This document shows positions 1 through 9,242 of a stretch of 64,000 bases of DNA, piece by piece (positions within the stretch are counted from its first letter, which is position 1; each line of letters starts with the position of its first letter). The notes under the pieces were generated by a model. It ran no database searches. It was not told the origin of the DNA and saw only the letters and a list, made by a program, of their open reading frames with translations. The stretch is from Chloroflexales bacterium ZM16-3 (GTDB lineage: Bacteria; Chloroflexota; Chloroflexia; Chloroflexales; Chloroflexaceae), in contig RYFE02000019.1 of NCBI GenBank assembly GCA_004138175.2, forward strand, positions 1 through 64,000, written 5' to 3'. Both the position numbers and the translations under genes were made by a program.

Positions 1-600
1 GCGATCAAAGGTGAAGAATCCGCCATCGTCGGTGGTGCGGGTGCGCCGCCGTCCATCGGGTGTCCGTAGCACCACTGCCGTCGCCTCCAGCGGCACACCG
101 CGCTGTTCCAGGTAGCCACGTAGCCGCCAAGAATCAGCGGTCATCGGCTGAACGCGCACAACCACATGCGCGGCCAGCTCGGTCGAGACCAGCAGCGTGC
201 CGCCGCGATCATCCTCCCCCTCGCCCTTCGTCCCAAAGACGCCGACCGGCGGCGTGGCCAGGAAGAGCGCGGCGGTGCCGCCGCGCGGCGCACGGGCACC
301 CTCCAGCAGGTAGGCCATACGCGCGCGCCCGGCCGCGCTGACCCGCAGGTAGGCGGCGACCCGCAGCTGCTGGCGCGGGGTGGCCTGGACAGCGGCGACA
401 TCGGCCAGATCCTGCGTATTGGGGATGGTCGTCTGCGGAGCCAGCGCGTGCAGCCGCTCATTGGCCCGCATCAGCAGCGCCAGCTCGCGCTGAAGCTGGG
501 GAGAGGCGGCAAGTGCCGCGACCACATGCGGCAGCTGCTCGCCCTCCAGATACGCCTGGAGCGTGCCATCTTCTATTATCACATCATCGGTGCTATCCAC
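1..600 (-). CDS. Partial protein encoded just downstream of a sigma factor; C-terminus outside window
   Basis: The reading frame is open from a GTG at 600 to the window edge (200 codons, no stop). A good ribosome site, AAGGGGG, sits 7 nt before the GTG, which decides this start. The N-terminus begins VDSTDDVIIEDGTLQAYLEG, followed by a helical stretch (ASPQLQRELALLMRANERL). Near the window edge the sequence (RGYLEQRGVPLEATAVVLR...TTDDGGFFTF) resembles carboxypeptidase-regulatory-like beta-sandwich domains. No membrane segment is visible in the part present. It lies 164 bp downstream of the sigma-factor gene on the same strand, so an anti-sigma or sigma-output role is possible. That is inference only; I do not recognise the family. 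Confidence 0.65.
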   Translation of the reverse strand, partial: MDSTDDVIIEDGTLQAYLEGEQLPHVVAALAASPQLQRELALLMRANERLHALAPQTTIPNTQDLADVAAVQATPRQQLRVAAYLRVSAAGRARMAYLLEGARAPRGGTAALFLATPPVGVFGTKGEGEDDRGGTLLVSTELAAHVVVRVQPMTADSWRLRGYLEQRGVPLEATAVVLRTPDGRRRTRTTDDGGFFTFDR

Positions 601-764
601 GGCAGCACCCCCTTAGAATTGCAGATTGCAGATTTGTTGTTTGCGCAAAGCCTGGGTACCATTTCTCTAGTCTATTGAGCTAGAATGACACCCTTTTTCC
701 CACCCCCGATTTTCCCGACTCCGAATCCCCTGAATCCTGACTCCTGATCCCCGACTCCCAACCA
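601..764. repeat. Intergenic gap with two dispersed simple-repeat families
   Basis: The gap holds a TTGCAGATTGCAGAT tract (617-633) and a C-rich run of CCCGACTCC/CCTGACTCC units (about 700-762). The same two families recur elsewhere in the window (14322-14383, 28500-28520 and 21728-21905). No gene is seen here. Confidence 0.6.
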
Positions 765-1451
765 TCACTCCGTAAACAGATCGCGCATCTCGGGCAGCGT
801 GCTGAGGTAGCGGATCGTGCGCTCAACCGAGCGAAAGACCTGCTGCTTGGTGACATCCTGGCCCTGCTGGCCGAGCAGTTCGACCGTCGCATCCGGCGCG
901 AGATGCAGCCCAAAGCGCATGCGGAAGATCTCGCGGTCGAGCGGCTTGCGGATGCGCTCCAGCAGCCACTCGAAGCGCATCAGCCGCTCCAGTTCGGCCA
1001 GATCCGAGTGTGGGTCGGCGATCTCATTACCGGACGCAGCCTGGTCCGGGTCAATCGACACCTCAGATCGATCCGGCTCAGCGCGCAGCTGGTCATAAGC
1101 CAGATTTCTGCCGGTGATCTTGAGATATGCCCGGTAGGCGACAAATGGTTGCGGTGGCGGTGGCTTGACCACATAGGGGCTCTCGCGGTTGCGCATCTTC
1201 ACCACGATCTGGAGCAGCACATCCTGCGCCCAGTCGTCGATCCCATCGCGCTGGCGCAGCGGACAGTTCCGGCGAACCAGCGGCTCGCTGATCTGGATGA
1301 GCGTGCTGATTGCCGGCTCATCGTGGGAGGCGGCCTGCCGTAAGATCGCATCGCAGCTGGCGGTGTCGCGCGTGCTGCGCAGTCGAAAGCTTTGCAGCTG
1401 CTGCTCGCAGTCCGCGCAGAGGGCGTCTAGGGGCATCGGTTCGTGTGACAT
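765..1451 (-). CDS. ECF-like RNA polymerase sigma factor
   Basis: The 228-aa protein has the layout of an extracytoplasmic-function-type sigma factor. Region 2 is represented by DDWAQDVLLQIVVKMRN and RAYLKITGRNLAYDQLRAE (the -10-reading helices). A C-terminal region-4-like helix-turn-helix, TVELLGQQGQDVTKQQVFR, is followed by SVERTIRYL. The N-terminal 40 residues with two cysteines (LCADCEQQ) are unusual for a sigma factor. The ATG at 1451 is preferred over a TTG one codon upstream because GGTGAGG precedes it by about 8 nt. The gene immediately downstream (1-600) is probably its functional partner. Target promoters cannot be inferred. Confidence 0.75.
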   Translation of the reverse strand: MSHEPMPLDALCADCEQQLQSFRLRSTRDTASCDAILRQAASHDEPAISTLIQISEPLVRRNCPLRQRDGIDDWAQDVLLQIVVKMRNRESPYVVKPPPPQPFVAYRAYLKITGRNLAYDQLRAEPDRSEVSIDPDQAASGNEIADPHSDLAELERLMRFEWLLERIRKPLDREIFRMRFGLHLAPDATVELLGQQGQDVTKQQVFRSVERTIRYLSTLPEMRDLFTE

Positions 1452-1590
1452 CAAGCAGCCTCACCGGGGGGTAGGGGTGACGTTTCGGGGATGATCCGGC
1501 GGGGGCATCCCGCCGCCTGATTGTAGCACGAGTTGGGGTGGGAAAACCTCTGGTGGATACGCTTAATGGAGGGGCAAACAGATTGTCCAT

Positions 1591-1630
1591 ATAACGGTAG
1601 AGGCAACAACATAACGGTAGAGGCAACAAC
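1591..1630. repeat. Perfect 20-bp tandem duplication upstream of a regulator
   Basis: Two back-to-back copies of ATAACGGTAGAGGCAACAAC end 5 nt before the ATG at 1636. The position fits a regulatory direct repeat or a recent duplication of the translation-start region. Confidence 0.75.
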
Positions 1631-1635
1631 GCTCA

Positions 1636-2103
1636 ATGACATTCAATCCCGACAATCTCCTAACGCCGCGTGAGCACGACGTGATGGAGCGTGTTGCGTG
1701 TGGCGACAACGACGCACAGATCGCTGCCCTGCTCGGAATCGGGCAGCAGACCGTGACTCAGTATGTGCGCAGCGCATGCATAAAGCTGGACGCGCCCAAC
1801 CGTACGGCCGCAGCCGTGCGCTATGATCGGCGCTATGGGCAGCAGGTGGCTGGTCGGCTACAACCAGATCGCCCACCCCTGAGCCCTCAGGAGCGCCAGG
1901 TGATTGAGCTGGCCGCCGAGGGTATTGGCGAGGTGCAGATTGCCAAACAGATCGGAGTATCGACCTCAACTGTAAAGAAGCATCTGCTGAGCCTTCGACA
2001 GAAGCTGGGCGCGCCCAACCGCACGGCTGCTGCCGTCGAGTACTATCGGCAGGCAGGAGCTTTGTCTTATATGAAAAAGACAGGTGGCGCGGGAGAGGGG
2101 TGA
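1636..2103 (+). CDS. Regulator made of two tandem LuxR/GerE-type HTH domains
   Basis: The 155 residues are almost entirely two LuxR_C-like DNA-binding domains. Domain 1 (about residues 5-60) contains LTPREHDVMERVACG...IAALLGIGQQTVTQYV and LDAPNRTAAAV. Domain 2 (about 78-140) contains LSPQERQVIELAAEG...IAKQIGVSTSTVKKHL and LGAPNRTAAAV. There is no receiver, PAS or autoinducer-binding domain, so any signal must come from elsewhere or the protein binds DNA constitutively. The two halves repeat the phrase APNRTAAAV exactly, pointing to internal duplication. It is transcribed alone, between the divergent sigma-factor gene and a large secreted protein. The target is unknown. Confidence 0.8.
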   Translation: MTFNPDNLLTPREHDVMERVACGDNDAQIAALLGIGQQTVTQYVRSACIKLDAPNRTAAAVRYDRRYGQQVAGRLQPDRPPLSPQERQVIELAAEGIGEVQIAKQIGVSTSTVKKHLLSLRQKLGAPNRTAAAVEYYRQAGALSYMKKTGGAGEG

Positions 2104-2197
2104 GTGATAGCGTGGTCATGATGGGGCGTGATTCAGCGCCACATTAAAGTGGATTCCCACCACGCGCAATACAACGTTATCTAGGGAGATCTATTCC

Positions 2198-5100
2198 ATG
2201 ACGAGGCACATCCGAATCACGCTGCTGTCGATCACGACGACCTTGGTGCTACTGGCTGTTGGGCTGCTCTCCTTCCGCATGCCCACGTTGGTGCAGGCGT
2301 ACGCTACTCAGATCGGTAACGTGAGCGAGCAGAGTTATGCCACGCTGGAGAGCACCGACTATGTGCTCCAGGTTCTGGCTCATACCAACGCCTACCGTGA
2401 TCAAGCCGGTTGCCCGGCGCTCAACCTCCAGAGCCAATTAGTACAGGCAGCCCAGCGTCATAGCGATGATATGGCGCTGAAAGACTTCGTAGGTCACACC
2501 GGATCGGATAGCTCTGTACCTTGGGATCGCATTCACGACACCGGATACCAATATTCGCTTGCGGCAGAGAATGCCGCTGGCGGATACTCCACGCCTGCGG
2601 CAGTCGTGGAGGGATGGTATAACAGCCCGGGCCACCAGGCGAACATGCTCAATTGCGCATTAAAGGAGATTGGAATTGGCTATGCTGAGCGTGTTGGCAC
2701 GCAGTATACGCATTATTGGACGCAGGTGTTTGCGACCACGGCGACAACGCCGGTCTATACGGTCAGCGGGCGGATTACTGCCAGTGATGGCAGTGGCCTC
2801 TCTGACGTTACGGTCTCCGACGGCACGCGCACGGCGCTCAGCGACAGTACTGGCAGCTACACGCTGAATAGCGTCCCGGCGGGCAGTTACACGCTCACCC
2901 CTGTGCATAGTGGCTCTATCTTTAGCCCGGCCAGCCGCAGCGTCACGGTGAGCGGGAACCTCAGTGGACAAGATTTTGCGGCGATAGCGGCAACCTACAC
3001 CGTTAGTGGGCGGATCACCGACAGCAGCGACACAGGCATTGCTGGTGTTACGGTGTCAGACGGCACACGCACAGCAAACACCGATAGCAGTGGCAATTAC
3101 ACGCTCAATAGCGTTCCGATGGGCAGCTACAACCTCACCCCCACACGCAGCGGCTACAGCTTCAGCCCAACGAGCCGCAGCATCACCGTGAACGCCAACC
3201 TCAGCGGGCAGGATTTTATCGCAACGGCGAACGCCTTCACCATCAGCGGGCGGATCACCGCCAGCGACGGCAGTGACACCCCCAATATTGTGGTGACGGC
3301 GGCTAGGATGTATTCCTACCCCTACCTCATCGGAGGATCAGACACCATCACGGCTACGACAGCGAGTGATGGCACCTACACCATCAGTGGGGTTCCAGCA
3401 GGCACCTACATGCTGACGCCCGCGAAGGAGAGCTATAGCTTCAGTCCAACCAGCCGGAGCATCACGGTCAGTAGTAATGTCACCGGGCAGGATTTTACGT
3501 CGACGACGCCGGTCTACACCGTCAGCGGGCGGATTACCACCAGTGATGGCAGCGGCCTCTATGGCGTGACGGTGTCGGATGGCACGCGCACAGCGACCAC
3601 CGATAGCAGCGGCAACTACACGCTCAATAGCGTCCCAGTGGGCAGCTACACCCTCACCCCCACACGTAGCGGCTACAGTTTCAGCCCGGTAACGCGCGAT
3701 GTCACGGTGAACGGCAACCTCAGTGGCAAGGATTTCATAGCGACCATCGTCACCTACACCATCAGCGGGCGGATCACCGCCAGCGACGGCAGCGGCACCC
3801 CCGATATCGTGGTGACGGCGACGAGAATGTATGCGTACCCCTGGGGAGAATCAGATGTCATTACCGCTACGACAGGCATTGATGGCACCTACACAATCAG
3901 TGACATTTCGGTAGGCACCTATACGCTGACGCCCGCGAAGGCGAGCTATGGCTTCAGCCCGATCAGCCGGAGCATCACGGTCAGTAGTGATGTCACTGGA
4001 CAAGATTTCACCTCGGCGACGCCGGTCTACACCGTCAGCGGGCGAATTACCACCAATGGCAGCGGCCTCTACGGCGTGACGGTCTCGGACGGCATGCGCA
4101 CAGCGACCACCGATAGTAACGGCAACTACACGCTCAATAGCGTCCCAGTGGGCAGCTACACCCTCACCCCCACACGTAGCGGCTACAGCTTCAGCCCGGT
4201 AACGCGCGATGTCACGGTGAACGGCAACCTCAGTGGCAAGGATTTCACAGCCACCACCGTCACCTACACCATCAGTGGGTGGATCGCCACGAGCGATGGT
4301 ACGGGAATCCCCGGCGTTGTGGTGACAGCGACGAAGATGTCTGCCTATGCCTATCCCTGGGGGCAGCCGGACACCCTAACGGCCACAACGGGGAGTAATG
4401 GCACCTACACGATCAGCAACGTCCCGGTAGGCTACTATACCCTGACCCCTGCGAAGGGTGATTATACCTTTAGCCCGCTCAGCAGGAGTGTTACGGTCAG
4501 TGGCAACCTCAGTGGGCAAGACTTCACGGCCAGCATTGTCACCTACAGCATCAGCGGATTCATCGCGGGCGATCATAATGCGCCGCTCTCTGGCGTCACA
4601 ATCACCGATGGGACGCGCAGTGTGGTGACGAATAGTAGCGGTGTCTACACGCTGAGCGGCGTCCCGGCGGGCACCTACACGCTGAGCGTATCGCGTGAGG
4701 GGTATGCCTTTAGCCCGGCCAGTCGTAGCGTTACAGTAAGCGGAGATGTGAGTGGGCAGGATTTCTCAGGGACTATGCTCACCTACACCATCAGCGGGCG
4801 AGTGACGGACAGTAAGGGGGATGGGATTGCTGATGTCTCCGTCTCAAATGGCACCTACAGCGTTACCACTGGTACTGATGGCCGTTATACGCTGATCAAT
4901 GTTCAGTTTGGCAGCTACACCCTCACCCCTTCCAAGAGCGGCTACACCTTCAGCCCGCAGAACCTGCCTGTCACTGTCAGCAGCAACCTCAGCGGGCAGG
5001 ACTTTACCGCAACGCCGATCACCTACACCGTCAGTGGGCGCGTCACCAATGGCAGCGGCGTCGGCATCGCTGGCGTGATCATCTCGGCGGGCAGCAAGGC

Positions 5101-6844
5101 AGTCACGACCGAGAGGAATGGCAGCTATACCATAAGCGACCTCGCCGCGGGGAGCTACACCCTCACCCCTTCCAAGAGCGGCTACACCTTCAGCCCGGCC
5201 AGCCGCAGCGTCACCGTAAGCCGCAACCTCAGCGGGCAGGATTTTGTCGGCGCGAGCGCGGAGCAGGGGCTGGTGGATGTGAGCATCTCGCTCTACAGTA
5301 ACCCGAACAGCACACAGCGCCTAGACTACGAGGAGATTGTTCGCTACTTCGCCGATGGTGTGTTCGAGGAGTCCAACGGCGCGCATAAGCTGCACACAGT
5401 GACGATCTACCCCAACCAGGGGCTAACCGGGCGGGCCAATATCCAATGGATCGCGAGCTGCTGGCCGAACGCCCATATCTCCGGCTACGGGGTTACTGGC
5501 CTGCGGGTCGAGATGTGTGATAGCTTTAGTAACGTCAACTTCCTGAGCGATCATGAGGCTGGCGGCTATGTGCTGGCCCACGAGTGGGGCCACTACTACT
5601 ACTCGCTCTATGACGAGTATCGTAGCAGTAGCGCATGTAGCGCGGATCGGCCTTCTATGCCCTGTGTGAGCGATACGCCCGTATTGAACTCGATTATGAA
5701 CAGCCAGTGGAATGCGCGTGGCGGCAACTACAGCTGGCTCAACTTCTCCACGCCGCTCAATAACACCCGCAACACGGCCGAGTACCGTGTCTACCGGGCC
5801 AGCGGCTGGGAGACGCTCGTCCGCCAGCCCGCGCTCGATCCGCGCGATGGTGTGCTTCGGAACTACCCCACCCGCATCTACTACCCCGAGCTTGCCGCAG
5901 CTGCCCCGCTGGCGGGACAGGCTCCCCGCATCGATCTGGTGGCAAATAACACCGCGCGCAGCGCGCTCCAGATCGTCTGGGCGAATAACAGTGCGCCGTT
6001 GGCCGCGAGCCAGGACGCGATCATTGCGAATGTATCGGCCCTCAACGGTGGCCAGATTAACTACCCAGAGCCAATCCGTGTGCTGGCAGTCCTGCAGCGC
6101 GATCATCCCATTGCTGGTGCGGTGGCGCAGGGTGAGATCATTGCGCCCGATGGCAGCAGTCAGACCATGACGCTGCGCGATGATGGAGTCGCACCGGATA
6201 CGCGCGCCAACGACGGCCTGTATGCCGCGCTCCTGACCTATTCGCAGGATGGCACCCATACCATCCGCGTATCCTTCACGAACAATGCAGGGGCGGCCTA
6301 CGAGGTTGCGGACAGCGGCGAGTTGGCACCACCGCCCCCTGGGACGACACCGCAGTTGCCCGTGTCGCAGCCAATCACCGATGTATTCGATGTGTTCACC
6401 GAGCTGACTGTGCAGGTCACGGGCGCACAGGCCGACGATCACGGGGACACATCCGCCACAGCAGATGTGCTGGCGACGAACGGTACGAATGTGGCTGGCC
6501 AGATTGATCGCGCTGGTGATCGTGATCTCTTCCGTATAACTGCGACGAGCAACGGCAAGCTGGCGGTGCGCGTGACCGATCTGGCACTGGGAATGCAGCC
6601 GCAAATGCGCGTGCTTGCGGCTGATGGGACGACTGAGCTGGCACGCGTTGATCTCAGCACGTCGGAATCAACAGACTACCTGCTCTTGACGTACACAATG
6701 CAGGCAGGCGAGCGTGTGTACATTGAAGTTACCCACAGCGACCCTGCGGCAACGCAGGGGTTCTACCGTATCAGCGCCGGCGTGGCGCTGGCGAATGAGG
6801 TTTCAGAGTCAAGCTCGGTCTACCTGCCAATCATTGCGCGGTAG
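2198..6844 (+). CDS. Giant secreted protein: CAP/SCP domain, ten beta-sandwich repeats, HEWGH metallopeptidase-like region, PPC domain
   Basis: The 1548-aa protein starts with a signal peptide (hydrophobic residues about 8-30). A CAP/SCP-like domain spans about 50-180 (HTNAYRDQAGCPAL, VVEGWYNSPGHQANML). Ten carboxypeptidase-regulatory-like repeats of about 83 residues follow (186-1020), each opening YTVSGRIT or YTISGRIT and closing VTVSGNLSGQDF. Repeats 3, 5 and 7 carry a longer aromatic insert. Next comes a zinc-metallopeptidase-like segment with HEWGH at 1128-1132, then a PPC-like beta domain (about 1430-1535: DDHGDTSATAD...DRDLFRI). The tail is VYLPIIAR, a C-terminal motif shared with two other secreted proteins here. 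It probably acts at the cell surface; the substrate is unknown. No operon partner is visible. Confidence 0.85.
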   Translation: MTRHIRITLLSITTTLVLLAVGLLSFRMPTLVQAYATQIGNVSEQSYATLESTDYVLQVLAHTNAYRDQAGCPALNLQSQLVQAAQRHSDDMALKDFVGHTGSDSSVPWDRIHDTGYQYSLAAENAAGGYSTPAAVVEGWYNSPGHQANMLNCALKEIGIGYAERVGTQYTHYWTQVFATTATTPVYTVSGRITASDGSGLSDVTVSDGTRTALSDSTGSYTLNSVPAGSYTLTPVHSGSIFSPASRSVTVSGNLSGQDFAAIAATYTVSGRITDSSDTGIAGVTVSDGTRTANTDSSGNYTLNSVPMGSYNLTPTRSGYSFSPTSRSITVNANLSGQDFIATANAFTISGRITASDGSDTPNIVVTAARMYSYPYLIGGSDTITATTASDGTYTISGVPAGTYMLTPAKESYSFSPTSRSITVSSNVTGQDFTSTTPVYTVSGRITTSDGSGLYGVTVSDGTRTATTDSSGNYTLNSVPVGSYTLTPTRSGYSFSPVTRDVTVNGNLSGKDFIATIVTYTISGRITASDGSGTPDIVVTATRMYAYPWGESDVITATTGIDGTYTISDISVGTYTLTPAKASYGFSPISRSITVSSDVTGQDFTSATPVYTVSGRITTNGSGLYGVTVSDGMRTATTDSNGNYTLNSVPVGSYTLTPTRSGYSFSPVTRDVTVNGNLSGKDFTATTVTYTISGWIATSDGTGIPGVVVTATKMSAYAYPWGQPDTLTATTGSNGTYTISNVPVGYYTLTPAKGDYTFSPLSRSVTVSGNLSGQDFTASIVTYSISGFIAGDHNAPLSGVTITDGTRSVVTNSSGVYTLSGVPAGTYTLSVSREGYAFSPASRSVTVSGDVSGQDFSGTMLTYTISGRVTDSKGDGIADVSVSNGTYSVTTGTDGRYTLINVQFGSYTLTPSKSGYTFSPQNLPVTVSSNLSGQDFTATPITYTVSGRVTNGSGVGIAGVIISAGSKAVTTERNGSYTISDLAAGSYTLTPSKSGYTFSPASRSVTVSRNLSGQDFVGASAEQGLVDVSISLYSNPNSTQRLDYEEIVRYFADGVFEESNGAHKLHTVTIYPNQGLTGRANIQWIASCWPNAHISGYGVTGLRVEMCDSFSNVNFLSDHEAGGYVLAHEWGHYYYSLYDEYRSSSACSADRPSMPCVSDTPVLNSIMNSQWNARGGNYSWLNFSTPLNNTRNTAEYRVYRASGWETLVRQPALDPRDGVLRNYPTRIYYPELAAAAPLAGQAPRIDLVANNTARSALQIVWANNSAPLAASQDAIIANVSALNGGQINYPEPIRVLAVLQRDHPIAGAVAQGEIIAPDGSSQTMTLRDDGVAPDTRANDGLYAALLTYSQDGTHTIRVSFTNNAGAAYEVADSGELAPPPPGTTPQLPVSQPITDVFDVFTELTVQVTGAQADDHGDTSATADVLATNGTNVAGQIDRAGDRDLFRITATSNGKLAVRVTDLALGMQPQMRVLAADGTTELARVDLSTSESTDYLLLTYTMQAGERVYIEVTHSDPAATQGFYRISAGVALANEVSESSSVYLPIIAR

Positions 6845-6936
6845 CGCTAGCCCGCGAGCAGTAAGGGGCACCTTATGTCTGACATTCTGATCGGCTATCT
6901 GACGTCGTAACTTAGTGGGTCTTCATTAATCATCTG

Positions 6937-6981
6937 TTGAGAGGCGTGAGGCGTGACTCGATCACGTATTACGCCTCTCAA
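6937..6981. terminator. Inverted repeat in a 374-bp gap
   Basis: Arms TTGAGAGGCGT (6937-6947) and ACGCCTCTCAA (6971-6981) are perfectly complementary around a 23-nt loop. It lies about 90 bp past the stop of the 2198 gene and has no clear T-run. The rest of 6845-7218 shows nothing supportable. Confidence 0.4.
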
Positions 6982-7218
6982 TTGCGTTTTGGGCATCAAT
7001 TCATCTGCGTCCATGTTGCCGCTGTGGCAATTCGCTTCCGCTGCGCTAGTACTCTCGCCCTATCCTCCCCTATGCCCTTGAGCTGTTTCGCGGCACCTTC
7101 GGCAGGACTAACATCTCTCTGTCTCGATCCCCCGGCAGCGCCTATACTCAGGGCATAGCCTTTCATGCTCTGCGGATTGTTCCAACACTCCACACTACAC
7201 CATACCTAGGGAACACCT

Positions 7219-8997
7219 ATGCGTACTCATCTGCTTGTGGCCGCCCTCGGGATCTGCGTGATGCTCGTCCTCGCCCCCAACGGCGCGGGCGCTCAGACGC
7301 CCCCCCCCGTCATCGCCCCGCAGGAGGATGCCCTCACCCCGCCCCCGCCCCCGCCATCGCTCTCCGATGCCGACAACCGGGGGCCGAGCCAGTATATGGC
7401 CGGTAGAGTCGCAGTGCAGGTGCTGCTCCCCCAGAGCGATAACCCCGCGCACGCCTGGAGCCAGCCCCAGATCACCCAGATCCACGACCAGATCCAGGCC
7501 GCTCTCGACTGGTGGGTCGCGCGCCTGCCCCTCGCCCGTCTCAGCTTCACCGTTCGCCTTCAGGTGGTGCCGATTACCTACGAGCCGATGAGCTATGGAC
7601 TGGTGGACGAGGGCCGCTGGATCGGCGATGTGCTCAGTCGCCTGGGCTATACGGGTAGCAGCTACTTCAGCCAGGCATACGCCGCCGACCGCGCCCTACG
7701 CGATGAGCTTGGGGCCGATTGGGTCACGACGATCTTTGTCGCGAACAGCAGCGGTGCCTCTGGCGGTACCTTCCCCGATGGCCGCTTCGCCTACGCCTAT
7801 ATCAACGGGCCGTTTATGGTGCTCACCTCCGATGTGGGTGGCTACGGTGCCGCCCGGATGGCCCCCGTTGTCGCTCACGAGCTTGGCCATATCTTTGGTG
7901 CCCTCGACCAGTATGCCGCCGCCCGTGTCAGTTGCGCCCAGGAGAGCGGCTACCTGAGCGTGCCCACTACCAACAGCCAGTACAATAGCTGCGGCACCAA
8001 CCTGCCGAGTATTATGCTTGAGATTCTGGGTTCCTTCAGCAATGGCCAGATCGACCCCTCGGCCATGGCCCAGGTTGGCTATCGCGATAGCGATAGCGAT
8101 GGGCTCATCGACCCGCTCGATACCACGACTGAGCTGAATCTCGCCCCGATGCTCACGCCTGAGCCCGGCGCACGCCCGCTGCTCAGCGGGCAGAGCCGTG
8201 ATGTCGCATTTCCCTCACCCTCCAATCAGGATGTCAGTATCAATCAGATCAGTGCGGTTGAGTACCGTGTTGATGGCGGGATCTGGCTGCCGACCAAGGC
8301 TGCAGACGGCAGCTTCGATAGCGGCGATGAGGATTTCTCCACGACTCTCCCTCTCTACGATGGCGAGTATCTTGTCGAGGTGCGCGCCCGCAATAGCGCT
8401 GGCGTCGAGTCTCCGCTTTCCTCGGGTCACGTCACGGTGAGTCAGGTTGGCCCCCAGCCCTCCTACTACCCGAGCCTGCCGCCCTTCACAGCGCATGCCG
8501 AGATCCTGGTGCGTCTCGATGCCCCCGATGGGACGCAGTCGGTGCAGATCAGCGCTGATCTGGGCTTCGGCGCAGCCGCTTGGCAGCGCTATAGCCCCGA
8601 GTTGTCCTTTAGCCTGGATGGCCGCGATGGTGTGCAGACGGTCTATGTGCGCTACCGCGACGCCGCTGGCCTCGTGTCGCTGCCCATCGCCCTGGATGTC
8701 GTGCTCGATACGACCCCGCCGGACGGTTCAGCGGCCCGTGACCCCCAGAACTCTACCCGGCTGATCCTCAAGGCCCATGATGATGGCACTGGTGTGGCTG
8801 AGGTTGGTATCGAGCTTGGCGGTAGCGATCCGCTCTGGATGACCTATCAGGCCGACATTAGCCTGAGTGGCCTCGCTGGTCTCACCGCTGACACCCCATC
8901 TATGCGCGTGCTCTTCCGCGATGCCGCTGGCAATACCTCCCTCCCCTACACCGTCACCTCCGACTATGCGGTCTTTCTGCCCCTGGTTGTCCGTTAG
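7219..8997 (+). CDS. Secreted HELGH metallopeptidase-like protein with Chloroflexota C-terminal tail
   Basis: The 592-aa protein has a signal peptide (LLVAALGICVMLVLAPNGAG, cleavage probably near AQT) and a proline-rich linker. A zinc-metallopeptidase-like domain follows, with HELGH at 220-224 in VVAHELGHIFGALDQY and a downstream segment with SCAQESGYLS and SIMLEI. A short calcium-type loop (DSDSDGLIDPLD) comes next, then two or three Ig/fibronectin-like beta domains rich in VEYRVDGG and VYVRYRDAAG motifs. It ends YAVFLPLVVR, like its upstream neighbour. A strong hairpin follows at 9022. Secretion and peptidase activity are inferred from motifs; a third zinc ligand was not firmly identified. 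Confidence 0.8.
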   Translation: MRTHLLVAALGICVMLVLAPNGAGAQTPPPVIAPQEDALTPPPPPPSLSDADNRGPSQYMAGRVAVQVLLPQSDNPAHAWSQPQITQIHDQIQAALDWWVARLPLARLSFTVRLQVVPITYEPMSYGLVDEGRWIGDVLSRLGYTGSSYFSQAYAADRALRDELGADWVTTIFVANSSGASGGTFPDGRFAYAYINGPFMVLTSDVGGYGAARMAPVVAHELGHIFGALDQYAAARVSCAQESGYLSVPTTNSQYNSCGTNLPSIMLEILGSFSNGQIDPSAMAQVGYRDSDSDGLIDPLDTTTELNLAPMLTPEPGARPLLSGQSRDVAFPSPSNQDVSINQISAVEYRVDGGIWLPTKAADGSFDSGDEDFSTTLPLYDGEYLVEVRARNSAGVESPLSSGHVTVSQVGPQPSYYPSLPPFTAHAEILVRLDAPDGTQSVQISADLGFGAAAWQRYSPELSFSLDGRDGVQTVYVRYRDAAGLVSLPIALDVVLDTTPPDGSAARDPQNSTRLILKAHDDGTGVAEVGIELGGSDPLWMTYQADISLSGLAGLTADTPSMRVLFRDAAGNTSLPYTVTSDYAVFLPLVVR

Positions 8998-9021
8998 CTG
9001 ACCTTAATAGCATTGGCATGC

Positions 9022-9052
9022 GGAAGGGCACCAGCTTTGCTGGTGCCCTTCC
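9022..9052 (+). terminator. Strong hairpin after the 7219 gene
   Basis: GGAAGGGCACCAGC (9022-9035) pairs perfectly with GCTGGTGCCCTTCC (9039-9052) over a TTT loop. It lies 24 nt past the stop codon. No long T-run follows. Confidence 0.7.
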
Positions 9053-9142
9053 GTGTGCCCTTGGTCTGGCACGCGCAGTTGGCACGGAACGCGCAACATG
9101 TAACATTCGCAGACTTGGCGTGACCTATAACTGGGCAAAACC

Positions 9143-9170
9143 TTGACAAAGATTGTGACCGTGTTATGGT
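9143..9170 (+). promoter_or_regulatory. Sigma-70-type promoter for the pteridine genes
   Basis: A consensus TTGACA (9143-9148) is followed after 16 nt by TATGGT (9165-9170), about 70 nt before the start at 9243. Confidence 0.6.
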
Positions 9171-9242
9171 TCATGAGGGACGGGTGTATTCACACATACT
9201 GGCTAATGCAACTAGTTGCATATATATGCAAGGATGAACTCA

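Noticed and set aside
5423-6604. 393-codon minus-strand frame inside the giant secreted protein gene
   Set aside because: Shadow of the real plus-strand coding sequence; no motif or start signal.
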